The position numbers and the translations under genes are program-made. From Streptomyces caniferus (GTDB lineage: Bacteria > Actinomycetota > Actinomycetes > Streptomycetales > Streptomycetaceae), in contig NZ_BLIN01000003.1 in the NCBI RefSeq assembly GCF_009811555.1, positions 372,001 through 436,000 of the forward strand: DNA of 64,000 bases. The letters run 5' to 3'. The notes under the pieces were generated by a model, which did no database searches, was not told where the DNA came from, and saw nothing but the letters and a program-made list of their open reading frames with translations. Of the stretch, positions 17,802-25,572 are shown piece after piece (position 1 is the stretch's first letter; the number at the start of each line of letters is the position of its first letter).

Positions 17802-18194
17802 GTGCCCCTTCCCCCTGAACTTCTCGCGCTGCTGCGCCGGCCGAGCACCTGCTTTCTGGCCACCTCGATGCCCGACGGGTCCCCTCAGCTGACCCAGACC
17901 TGGGTCGACACCGACGGCACCCACGTACTGATCAACAGCGTCCGGAGCCACGTGAAGACCCGGAACATCGCGCGCGACCCCCGCGTGGCCGTCGCCGTCA
18001 GCGACCCGGACCGCCCCTCGCGCTACTTCCAGGTGCGCGGCCGGGTCGTCGGGACCACGACCGAGGGCGCGGTCGAGCACATCGAGCAGCTCGCCCAGAA
18101 GTACCTCGGCAGGCCCTACCCCTGGTACGGGGGCCGCGACGAGGAGCGCGTGCTCTTCGTCATCGCGCCGGAGAGCATCACCGGCACGGGTTAG
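17802..18194 (+). CDS. PPOX-class (pyridoxamine 5'-phosphate oxidase-like) F420-type protein
   Basis: A 130-aa split-barrel flavin/F420-binding protein: RPSTCFLATSMPDGSPQLTQTWVDTDG, then NSVRSHVKTRNIARDPRVAVAVSDPDRPSRYFQVRGRV. These match the actinobacterial PPOX families that reduce or bind F420, FMN or related cofactors. It starts with GTG 17802, seven bases after AGGAG. Its function in the cell is not evident; it is divergent from the MarR-efflux operon and might share its control. Confidence 0.82.
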   Translation: MPLPPELLALLRRPSTCFLATSMPDGSPQLTQTWVDTDGTHVLINSVRSHVKTRNIARDPRVAVAVSDPDRPSRYFQVRGRVVGTTTEGAVEHIEQLAQKYLGRPYPWYGGRDEERVLFVIAPESITGTG

Positions 18195-18239
18195 GGCGCC
18201 CCGTCCGGATCGCCCCGGTCCACGGCGTCGCGGTGCGCT

Positions 18240-19598
18240 TCAGGTGACGGCGGCGGTACGGGAGTCCTCGGTGAGGTCCATCTTCGGCGGGGGCCTGCGG
18301 AAGCCCTTCGTGAGAGCGGCGAGGTAGCCGACGCCCACCGCGAGCCACACCAGGCCCAGGAGCTGTGCCTTGGAGTCGAGATGGGCCAGCAGCCAGATGT
18401 CGACGCCCACGCCGATCACCGGGGCGATCACATAGGACAGGACGCGGGGGCGCTCTCCCGCCCTGCGACGGCGCAGGTAGGTGGCGAGGACGCTGAGGTT
18501 GACGAAGGTGAAGGCGGTGAAGGCGCCGAAGTTGATGAAGGACGTGGAGGTGGTCACGTTCATGCACAGGGCGATGAGGCCGATGGCGCCGGTGAGCAGG
18601 ATGTTGAAGACGGGGGTGCGCAGCCGGGGGTGGATCCAGCCGAAGGTCCTGCGCGGGAGGACCGAGTCGCGGCCCATGGCCAGCAGCAGCCGGGAGGTGC
18701 TCGCCTGGGCGGAGATGCCGGAGGCGAACTGGGCGACGACCAGTCCGGCGAGGAACACCGAGGCGAACACGTCCCCGCCGATGACCCGGGCGATCTCGAA
18801 GGCCGCGGAGTCGGCATCGGCGAAGACACTGCCCGGGTGGACCAGCTGCGTCGCGTACGCCACCGCGACGAAGATCCCGCCGCCGATGAGCGCGACGAGG
18901 AGGATGGCGCGGGGCATGGTCCGCTTCGGTTCGAGGGTCTCCTCGGTGAGTGTGGTGACCGCGTCGAAGCCGAGGAAGGAGTAGGCCGCGATGGCGGCGC
19001 CCGCCGAGATGCCGGCCAGGGTGGTGGCGTGGTTGGCGAAGGGCGCGGCGTCGGCGAGCGCGCCCGCTCCGCCGAGCTGGACCACATGCCGCAGGGACAG
19101 CAGCACGAAGAACGCGATCACCAGGAACTGGAAGACCATCAGCAGGTCGTTGACGCGTTCCGCGGTCCTGATGCCCCGGACGTTCAGCGCCGTGGTCAGC
19201 ACGATGAAGCCGAGGATCCACACCCAGAACGGGACGCCGGGGAACTCCGCCTGCAGATAGGCGCCGCCGATGAGCCAGATGACCATGGGCAGGAAGAAGT
19301 AGTCGAGCAGCGTCGCCCAGCCGACGAGGAAGCCGACGCGGCCGTCGATGGCTTCCCTGACATAGGTGTACGCCGAGCCGGCGACCGGGTACGCGGCCGC
19401 CATCTTTCCGTAGCTGTGCGCGGTGAACAGCATGGCGCACAGGGCGAGGAGATACGCCGTGGGAACGGCACCCCCGGTGGTGTCGGCCACGACGCCGAAG
19501 GTCCCCAGGACGATCAGCGGGGTCATGTACGCGAGCCCGAACAGGACGACGGACTTGAGGGTGAGGGTGCGGGCGAGCGTGTGCTCGGAGGGGTCCAT
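18240..19598 (-). CDS. APC-superfamily amino acid/amine permease
   Basis: A 452-aa protein with about 12 hydrophobic helices. The N-terminal SVVLFGLAYMTPLIVLGTFGVVADTTGGAVPTAY resembles APC helix 1 with the substrate-binding unwound segment. FLGFDAVTTLTEETLEPKRTMPRAI is the conserved helix 6-loop region of amino-acid/polyamine permeases. It probably imports an amino acid or amine. The nitrilase-family gene lies 50 bp upstream on the same strand, so transport and amide hydrolysis may be linked and controlled by the divergent GntR regulator. Confidence 0.88.
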   Translation of the reverse strand: MDPSEHTLARTLTLKSVVLFGLAYMTPLIVLGTFGVVADTTGGAVPTAYLLALCAMLFTAHSYGKMAAAYPVAGSAYTYVREAIDGRVGFLVGWATLLDYFFLPMVIWLIGGAYLQAEFPGVPFWVWILGFIVLTTALNVRGIRTAERVNDLLMVFQFLVIAFFVLLSLRHVVQLGGAGALADAAPFANHATTLAGISAGAAIAAYSFLGFDAVTTLTEETLEPKRTMPRAILLVALIGGGIFVAVAYATQLVHPGSVFADADSAAFEIARVIGGDVFASVFLAGLVVAQFASGISAQASTSRLLLAMGRDSVLPRRTFGWIHPRLRTPVFNILLTGAIGLIALCMNVTTSTSFINFGAFTAFTFVNLSVLATYLRRRRAGERPRVLSYVIAPVIGVGVDIWLLAHLDSKAQLLGLVWLAVGVGYLAALTKGFRRPPPKMDLTEDSRTAAVT

Positions 19599-19648
19599 GG
19601 GTGGCTCCGGGAGATGTGCCGCGATACGGGGAGGGGCGGGTCGGGGTG

Positions 19649-20548
19649 TCAGCCGTCCGTGCCGGGAGGGAACGGGGAGGGGACGGCGGGCCGCCAGCGG
19701 CGCGGGTCGATGCGTCCGTCGTAGAGCGGGAGTTCCAGCGGAGCGTCGGCGTCGGTGAACTGGTCCCACATGCGGTTCAGACCGGCCGTGCCGAACTCTC
19801 GTACCCGGGTGACGTCGTCGAGGTCCAGCACATCGGTGAGGACGGCGGGCCCCTGGTCCGGGGCCTCGGTGCGCACCCGGCCCTCGGGGTCGACGACGAG
19901 GCTGCGGCCGGTGCCGGTGGGGCCCGCGGTGTTGACGCTGAGCACGAAGACCTGGTTGACGATGGCGTTGGCGCGGGCGAGCACCCGTTCCTGCGCCCGG
20001 TCGGCGGTGGTGGTCATGACGGGGTTGATGATCACCTCGGCGCCCATCCAGGCGAGGTGGCGGGCCACTTCGGGGAACCAGGCGTCGTAGCAGATCGAGA
20101 AGCCGACGCGGCCGGTGCCCGGCAGGTCGAGGACGACGAAGCGGTCGCCGGGGACGTAGGGCTCGTGCGGCCGCCAGGGGAAGATCTTGCGATAGGAGGC
20201 GGCCGGCCGGCCCTCGGGCGAGAAGGCCAGCGCCGTGTTGAACAGTTCGCCGCCCGGTCCCCGCTCGCAGACGCTGCCGGGTACGAGCCAGATGCCCAGG
20301 TCGCCGGCGAGCTCGGCGAGCTGCCGCGCACGGGGGCCGTCCAGCGGTTCGGCCGCCGCCCGCAACTGATCCTCGGACGCGTCGGCGGAGCCGGTCACCC
20401 CGCACAGATGCAGCTCGGGATAGACGACGAGCCGGGTCTGCGGGAAGCGGGCGATCAGCTCCCCGACCTCCTCGACGAAGCCGGACAGAGGTGCTGCGGC
20501 CGGGCGGGGCGGCGCCTGGACGAGAGCCACGGGCAGGGGTCGGGACAC
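19649..20548 (-). CDS. Carbon-nitrogen hydrolase (nitrilase superfamily amidase)
   Basis: About 299 residues. The Glu-Lys-Cys triad is visible: Glu in VVYPELHLCG, Lys in SYRKIFPWRPHEPY and Cys in GFSICYDAWFPE. The family hydrolyses non-peptide C-N bonds in amides, ureido compounds or nitriles. I chose the GTG at 20548 (VSRPLPVALVQ) because AGGTGAGG precedes it closely and the family normally starts near PLPVALVQ. In-frame ATGs at 20611 and 20623 are possible but would run into the divergent promoter. It is likely co-transcribed with the permease. Confidence 0.85.
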   Translation of the reverse strand: MSRPLPVALVQAPPRPAAAPLSGFVEEVGELIARFPQTRLVVYPELHLCGVTGSADASEDQLRAAAEPLDGPRARQLAELAGDLGIWLVPGSVCERGPGGELFNTALAFSPEGRPAASYRKIFPWRPHEPYVPGDRFVVLDLPGTGRVGFSICYDAWFPEVARHLAWMGAEVIINPVMTTTADRAQERVLARANAIVNQVFVLSVNTAGPTGTGRSLVVDPEGRVRTEAPDQGPAVLTDVLDLDDVTRVREFGTAGLNRMWDQFTDADAPLELPLYDGRIDPRRWRPAVPSPFPPGTDG

Positions 20549-20636
20549 GGGCCTCACCTGCGTATCTACGGGCCGGGCGGTGCGTTGGACGACGGGCCGC
20601 CGGGCGGACATCACGACCCGCATGAAATTAGAGCAA

Positions 20637-20671
20637 GATGAGCTCTTATTCAAGAGATCTCATCATGAGAT
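20637..20671. promoter_or_regulatory. Probable GntR operator in an AT-rich divergent promoter
   Basis: A perfect 15-bp palindrome ATCTCAT-C-ATGAGAT is at 20657-20671, 18 bp before the GntR start, with a further GATGAG half-site at 20637-20642. The stretch is markedly AT-rich for this genome. A TTAGGGT box with GGGTGAG lies just before the ATG at 20689. Confidence 0.55.
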
Positions 20672-20688
20672 ATTTGTTAGGGTGAGCC

Positions 20689-21462
20689 ATGCCCGGACAC
20701 CTTCCCGACACCACGGAGCCCGAGGCCGTGCGGGGCCTGAACGCCCCGCCACTGGGTGGCATTCAACGGCTCTCCGCCCTGGACACGGTGCGCGCCCGGA
20801 TCGCCCTCGCCGTCGAGCTCGGCCTGCTGGCCCCCGGCGAGCGCCTCCCGCCGACCGACAAGATCGCCGCAGCGCTGGGCGTCGGGGACATCACCGTCCG
20901 CCGCGCGCTCGCCTCGCTGCACGCCGACGGTGTGCTGGAGCGCCGGCGCGGCCGGACCGGCGGGACCCTGGTCGCCGAACGGCCCGCGAAGGGGACCGTC
21001 ACCGAGGCCGCGGCCTACCGCGCGGCGGCGGCCGAGGTCCACCGGCTGATCGACCACCGCCTCGTCCTGGAATGCGGGGTCGCCCATCTGGCGGCGCTGC
21101 ACGCCGGCGAGCCCGCCCTCGACGCCCTCGACGGGCTCGTCGCGGAGATGGACTCCGCCGAGAGCTGGACCGAGTTCCGCCGCCACGACGAGCGCTTCCA
21201 CCTGGCGGTCGCCGAGGCCACCGGCGTCGCCTTCGCCGCCGCGCCGTACGGCGCGGTGCTGCAGGACCTCTACCGCTACTACCTGCCGTATCCGCTCGAC
21301 ACCCTCCAGCGGTCCAACTGCGAACACCGCGCCCTGGTCGACGCCTTGCGCCGCGGCGATCCGGTGGAAGCGGCCGAGGTCGCCCGGCAGCACGTCGACC
21401 AGCTGCACCGGACCATGTTCGTGGGCCTGATGGACGACGCCGGGGCCGGGGCCGCCGGCTGA
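20689..21462 (+). CDS. FadR-type GntR regulator (FCD domain)
   Basis: A 257-aa regulator. A GntR winged helix covers about residues 25-95 (VRARIALAVELGLLAPGERLPPTDKIAAALGVGDITVRRALASLHADGVLERRRGRTGG). The all-helical FCD domain that follows has likely metal ligands (DERFHLAVAEATG and RQHVDQLHRTM). It is divergent from the nitrilase/permease pair and probably controls both units through the palindrome in between. The effector is probably a carboxylate or amine product of that pathway; this is inference. Confidence 0.9.
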   Translation: MPGHLPDTTEPEAVRGLNAPPLGGIQRLSALDTVRARIALAVELGLLAPGERLPPTDKIAAALGVGDITVRRALASLHADGVLERRRGRTGGTLVAERPAKGTVTEAAAYRAAAAEVHRLIDHRLVLECGVAHLAALHAGEPALDALDGLVAEMDSAESWTEFRRHDERFHLAVAEATGVAFAAAPYGAVLQDLYRYYLPYPLDTLQRSNCEHRALVDALRRGDPVEAAEVARQHVDQLHRTMFVGLMDDAGAGAAG

Positions 21463-21539
21463 GCGGTCCCGGCACCGGCTGCGGCATGACACGCTGACCG
21501 GCGGACCGGCACCGCAGGGCAGACGGAAGGACCCGGACG

Positions 21540-22529
21540 ATGAGCACGGACAGTGGCACACCCCGGCGGGCGGCGCTCGCGACCTGGCCGACCCCGCTGG
21601 ACCCGGCGCCGCGGCTGGCCCGCGCGCTCGGCCTCGGGGCCGACGATCTGTGGATCAAGCGCGACGACCTCACCGGTCTCGGTGGCGGCGGGAACAAGGT
21701 CCGCAAGCTGGAGTGGATCTGCGGTGCGGCGCTGGCCGAGGGCGCCACGACGCTGGTGACGACCGGCGCCGCACAGAGCAACCACGCCCGGCTGACCGCC
21801 GCCGCCGGCGCGCGGCTCGGGCTCGATGTGGTGTTGGTGCTGGCCGGTGCGCCCGGCTCCTCGTCCTCCGGGAACCTCGTCCTCGACGGCCTCTTCGGGG
21901 CCACCGTCGTCTGGGCCGGGGAGGCAGGGGGCCGGCAGCTCGCGATCGCGGCGGAGGAGGTGGCGCAGCGGCTCCGGGAGCGGGGAGCCGTCCCGGCCCT
22001 GATTCCGCTGGGCGGCTCCAGCCCGCTCGGCGCGTACGGCTATGCCCAGTGCGGGCGTGAACTCCTCGGCCGGGCACCGGACCTGGACACCGTCGTCGTC
22101 GCCCTCGGGTCGGGCGGCACGATGGCCGGGCTGGTGGACGTGCTCGGCCCCGGCAAGGTGCTGGGCGTCGACTGCGGCGCGGTGCGCGACCCGGCGGGCA
22201 CCGTCACCGGGCTGGTCACGGAACTCTCCGGGACCGTCCACGCCCCGGAGGCACTGCGCCTGCGGCATGACCAAGTCGGCGCCGGTTACAGCACGTTGAC
22301 GGACGCGTCGATGGACGCACTGACCCTGGCGGGGCGGACCGAAGGCATCGCGCTCGACCCCGTCTACACCGGGCGCGCGCTGGCCGGCCTGCGGGCGGCG
22401 GTGCGGGACGGCAGCGTGGCTCCCGGACAGCGCACCGTCCTGCTGCACTCCGGCGGGCTGCCCGGCCTGTTCGGCCACGGTGCTGCCGTCGCCCGGTGCC
22501 AGGAGGCGCTCACGGTCCGCACGCCGTAG
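21540..22529 (+). CDS. PLP-dependent D-cysteine desulfhydrase/ACC deaminase-family enzyme
   Basis: A 329-aa fold-type II PLP enzyme. GGGGNKVRKLEW carries the Schiff-base Lys, SNHARLTAAAGARLGL is the phosphate/carboxylate region, and GSGGTMAGL is the phosphate-binding loop near residue 195. This family contains D-cysteine desulfhydrase, ACC deaminase and L-cysteate lyase. I cannot tell these apart from the sequence alone. Ribosome site ACGGAAGGA precedes ATG 21540. It follows the GntR gene by 77 bp on the same strand and may be part of the same nitrogen or sulfur scavenging unit. Confidence 0.85.
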   Translation: MSTDSGTPRRAALATWPTPLDPAPRLARALGLGADDLWIKRDDLTGLGGGGNKVRKLEWICGAALAEGATTLVTTGAAQSNHARLTAAAGARLGLDVVLVLAGAPGSSSSGNLVLDGLFGATVVWAGEAGGRQLAIAAEEVAQRLRERGAVPALIPLGGSSPLGAYGYAQCGRELLGRAPDLDTVVVALGSGGTMAGLVDVLGPGKVLGVDCGAVRDPAGTVTGLVTELSGTVHAPEALRLRHDQVGAGYSTLTDASMDALTLAGRTEGIALDPVYTGRALAGLRAAVRDGSVAPGQRTVLLHSGGLPGLFGHGAAVARCQEALTVRTP

Positions 22530-22536
22530 CGGCGCC

Positions 22537-22607
22537 GCGGCACCGCCGCGCTGCCCGGCGCCACGGCGACGCTCCGGTGCCGTCGCGCCGCCCCGCGGCG
22601 GTGCCGC
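22537..22607. terminator. Nested inverted repeats between convergent genes
   Basis: A 14-bp perfect outer inverted repeat (22537-22550 with 22594-22607) encloses a second imperfect one (GGCGCCACGGC and GTGCCGTCGCGCC). It probably folds as a long terminator for the PLP enzyme and the convergent TetR gene. Confidence 0.5.
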
Positions 22608-22641
22608 GCACTCCCCCGCCGCGCGCCCGGCGGCCCGCTCC

Positions 22642-23253
22642 TCAGATCTCGGGGAAGGCGGCCGGAACGCCGAGCGTCCCCGCGACGGCACGCCAGATGG
22701 CCGCCTGGGCGGCGGGGAGGTCGATCCGGGGGTCGCCCAGCATCAGCCGGATGCCGAAGCCGTCGCTCAGGGCGAGCAGCAGCGTGCTGGTCGCCTCCAC
22801 GTCGCAGTCGGCGAACTCGCCCGAGGCGATGCCCCGCCGGATGGCCTCGCCGATCCAGGTGTGCAACTGGTCGTACAGGTCGACGGCGAGATGCTGGGCG
22901 GTCTCGTCGCGCAGGGCCCGCACCCACAGTTCCTGCCACAGCCGCCAGTCCTGCCGCAGCTCGGGGTCCGTGGGCAGCATGTTGTGCAGGATGCGGGCCA
23001 GGACCACCGAGGCGGGCACCGCGTCGGCGTCGCGTTCGAGTTCCGTGCCGGTCTGGGCGAAGGAGTGGGTCATCGCCTCGGCGAAGAGCCGCTCACGGTT
23101 CTCGAAGTGGTAGTGGAGCAGGGCGGTGGACACGCCGGCGTGTTCCGCGACCATGCGCATCCGGATCTTCTCGAAGCCGACCTCGGCGATCACTTCGCAC
23201 GCGGCGGACAGGATCCGTTCCCGCGTTTCGAGAGTGCGTTCAGCCTTGGCCAC
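22642..23253 (-). CDS. TetR-family repressor, likely regulator of the 22.6-39.3 kb regulon
   Basis: A 203-aa protein with the TetR helix-turn-helix in residues about 5-55 (TRERILSAACEVIAEVGFEKIRMRMVAEHAGVSTALLHYHFENRERLF). The C-terminal ligand domain is helical and resembles the TetR_C_6/BetI group (RILHNMLPTDPELRQDWRLWQELWVRAL). BetI relatives sense choline or betaine aldehyde, so an amine ligand is plausible but unproved. It starts at GTG 23253 with GGGGAGC upstream. It is the last gene of the leftward operon and likely acts at the paired operators 30941-31015. Confidence 0.85.
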   Translation of the reverse strand: MAKAERTLETRERILSAACEVIAEVGFEKIRMRMVAEHAGVSTALLHYHFENRERLFAEAMTHSFAQTGTELERDADAVPASVVLARILHNMLPTDPELRQDWRLWQELWVRALRDETAQHLAVDLYDQLHTWIGEAIRRGIASGEFADCDVEATSTLLLALSDGFGIRLMLGDPRIDLPAAQAAIWRAVAGTLGVPAAFPEI

Positions 23254-23357
23254 GTGAGTGCTCCCCGGGTCGGTGTCGGTGTCCTCGGCGGGCCCGACGG
23301 GCCCGTCCCGTCCATCTTCCCGCATCACCGCCCTCGGCCGTCCGTCGCATGGCGGGC

Positions 23358-24224
23358 TCATCGGTAGGGGTGGAAGCCCCGGCCCGACTTGCGGCCGAGC
23401 AGGCCCGCCTCCACCATCCGGGCCAGCAGCGGCGGGGGCGCGTAGCGCGGTTCACGGAACTCCTCGTAGAGCGATTCGGCGATCGCCCGGGTCGTGTCGA
23501 GGCCGATCAGATCGGCCAGCGCGAGCGGCCCCAGCGGGTGGGCGCACCCCAGCCGCATCCCGCGGTCGATGTCGCCCGCCGAGGCCGCGCCGGACTCGAC
23601 CATCCGCACCGCGTCCAGCAGATAGGGGACGAGCAGGGCGTTGACGATGAAACCGGCACGGTCCGCGGCGTGCACGACCTCCTTGCCCAGTACGTCGGCG
23701 GCGAAGGCGCGTGTCCTGCGGGTGGTGTCGTCGCCGGTCAGCAGGGAGGGCACCAGCTCGACGAGCGGCAGCACCGGGACGGGGTTGAAGAAGTGCAGGC
23801 CGATGACCTGCTGGGGGCGTGCGGTGGCGGCGGCGAGGCGGATGACGGGCAGGGACGAGGTGTTGGTCGCCAGGATCGCGTCCGGGCGCCGGACCACCTC
23901 GTCGAGCCGGGTGAAGACGGCCAGCTTGGCGCTCTCGTCCTCGGCGACGGCCTCGACGACCAGATCGCGGTCGGCCAGCGCGGCCAGATCGGTGGTGACC
24001 GTGATCCTGGCGAGCGCGGAGTCCCGGTCCCGGCCGGAGAGTTTGCCGGCGGCCGTGGCACGTTCCAGGGAGCCGGTGATCCGGCGGAGCCCGGCGTCCG
24101 CGGCGGCCGGCCCGGTCTCGACGACGCACACCTCCCGGCCCGCCCGGGCGCACACCTCGGCGATGCCGGAGCCCATCAGGCCGCAGCCCACGACCCCGAT
24201 TCTGTCGACTGCACTCTCGGACAT
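23358..24224 (-). CDS. 3-hydroxyacyl-CoA (3-hydroxybutyryl-CoA) dehydrogenase
   Basis: A 288-aa NAD-dependent enzyme of the FadB2/PaaH type. GVVGCGLMGSGIAEVCARAG is the Rossmann motif, NTSSLPV and GLHFFNPVPVLPLVELV contain the active-site Ser and His, and the C-terminal dimer domain has HPLGPLALADLIGLD. It would oxidise a 3-hydroxyacyl-CoA to the 3-ketoacyl-CoA. No enoyl-CoA hydratase or thiolase is encoded in the operon, so those steps must come from elsewhere or the product leaves by another route. Confidence 0.92.
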   Translation of the reverse strand: MSESAVDRIGVVGCGLMGSGIAEVCARAGREVCVVETGPAAADAGLRRITGSLERATAAGKLSGRDRDSALARITVTTDLAALADRDLVVEAVAEDESAKLAVFTRLDEVVRRPDAILATNTSSLPVIRLAAATARPQQVIGLHFFNPVPVLPLVELVPSLLTGDDTTRRTRAFAADVLGKEVVHAADRAGFIVNALLVPYLLDAVRMVESGAASAGDIDRGMRLGCAHPLGPLALADLIGLDTTRAIAESLYEEFREPRYAPPPLLARMVEAGLLGRKSGRGFHPYR

Positions 24225-24311
24225 CGCTCCTCCTCGACCGGTGTTCCGGGACGTTGCGCGGGCCCCGCCCGGCGGGTGGGTGGTGCCGGGCGGGATACAG
24301 CGGGGGCCGGT

Positions 24312-24345
24312 CCGGGTACCCCGGCCCGGTGGGCGGGGTACCCGG
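24312..24345 (-). terminator. Intra-operon hairpin
   Basis: A perfect 12-bp inverted repeat (CCGGGTACCCCG and its complement) with a 10-nt loop lies in the 127-bp gap between the first acyl-CoA dehydrogenase gene and the downstream hydroxyacyl-CoA dehydrogenase. It could attenuate transcription or stabilise the upstream mRNA. Confidence 0.45.
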
Positions 24346-24351
24346 CCGGGG

Positions 24352-25524
24352 TCAGGAGGCGGTGGGCAGTTGCAGGACGCCGGTGCCCCGCTTGACCAGT
24401 TCGCCGGCGATGATCAGGCGCTGGATCTCGGAGGTGCCCTCCCAGATCCGGTCCACCCGCAGCTCCCGGTAGAGCCGCTCGACCGGGTACGAGCGGTCGT
24501 AGCCGCGGCCGCCGAAGATCTGCACACAGCGGTCGATGACCCGGCCCGCCGCCTCGCTCGCCGCGAGCTTGGCGATCGCCGCCTTGGCGTGCAGGGTCTT
24601 GCGGTCGACGGTGGCCTCGTCCACCTCCCAGGCGACCTGGTGCGCGTAGGCGCGGTTGACCGCGATGTCGACCGCGCAGTCCGCCAGCATCCCCTGCACC
24701 AACTGGAAGTCCGCGATCGGGGAGCCGAACTGCTTGCGTTCCACGGCCCAGTCCCGCGCCAGCCGCAGGGCCCGCTCGGCGGCGCCCGTGGTGCGGGCCG
24801 CGATCATCAGCCGTTCCTCGGTGAACCAGGACCGGGTGATGTCGTAGCCCTTGCCGACGCCCCCGAGAACGGCGTCCTCGGAGACGTGCACGTCGGTGAA
24901 GGTGAACTCGGGGTGCTCGTAGACGAAGGTGTGCATGAAGCGCGGCACCCGGGTCATCTCGATGCCGGGGGTGTCCTTGTCGACGAGGAAGAGCGTCGGC
25001 TCCCGGTCCGGGCCCGCCGCGGCGAGGACGATCATGAAGTCGGCGTGGTCCCCGACGGTCACGAACCACTTCTCGCCGTTCAGCGTCCAGCCGTCGGCCG
25101 TCCGCGTCGCGGTGGTCGCCAGGTTCTGCGGGTCGGAGCCGGCCCCGGGCTCGGTCACCGCGTAGCAGTCGCGGCGCTCGCCGCGGATGACGGGTTCGAG
25201 GTAGCGCTCGCGCTGGGCGGGGGTGCAGAAGCGCAGGGCGTTGGCGGGGCGCCAGACGGTGTCCCACAGCGCACCGGTGAGCTGCCCCAACTCCTCCTGT
25301 ACGAGGGCCTGTTCCAGGATGGTCAGCCCGGCGCCGCCCCACTCGCGGGGCATGTTGACGGCCTGCAGGCCGGAGGCGAGGACGGCGTCACGGATGGCGG
25401 CGTGGTCCTCGGCCGTCAGGCCGTTGTTCTCCTCGCAGTCGGTTTCGTACGCGGTGAGGGTCTCGGTGAGCTCGCGCGCGGTGCGCTTGAGGTCCGCCTG
25501 GCGGGGGGTGAGACGGAAGTCCAT
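24352..25524 (-). CDS. Acyl-CoA dehydrogenase (copy 1)
   Basis: A 390-aa FAD enzyme with the ACAD pattern: YAVTEPGAGSDPQNL (flavin/substrate loop), WFVTVGD, GRVIDRCVQIFGGRGYDRSYPVERLYRELRVDRIWEGTSEIQRLII. The Glu in WEGTSEIQ is at the catalytic-base position of short/medium-chain enzymes. It is very similar to the next gene upstream, almost identical over the C-terminal 150 residues and more divergent in the N-terminal 90. The two may be a recent duplicate with separate substrates or form a hetero-oligomer. A 48-bp gap separates them. Confidence 0.92.
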   Translation of the reverse strand: MDFRLTPRQADLKRTARELTETLTAYETDCEENNGLTAEDHAAIRDAVLASGLQAVNMPREWGGAGLTILEQALVQEELGQLTGALWDTVWRPANALRFCTPAQRERYLEPVIRGERRDCYAVTEPGAGSDPQNLATTATRTADGWTLNGEKWFVTVGDHADFMIVLAAAGPDREPTLFLVDKDTPGIEMTRVPRFMHTFVYEHPEFTFTDVHVSEDAVLGGVGKGYDITRSWFTEERLMIAARTTGAAERALRLARDWAVERKQFGSPIADFQLVQGMLADCAVDIAVNRAYAHQVAWEVDEATVDRKTLHAKAAIAKLAASEAAGRVIDRCVQIFGGRGYDRSYPVERLYRELRVDRIWEGTSEIQRLIIAGELVKRGTGVLQLPTAS

Positions 25525-25572
25525 GTCAGTCCTCGAAGTCGATGGGGTGCCGGGTCGGGTGGTGGCCGCGGG

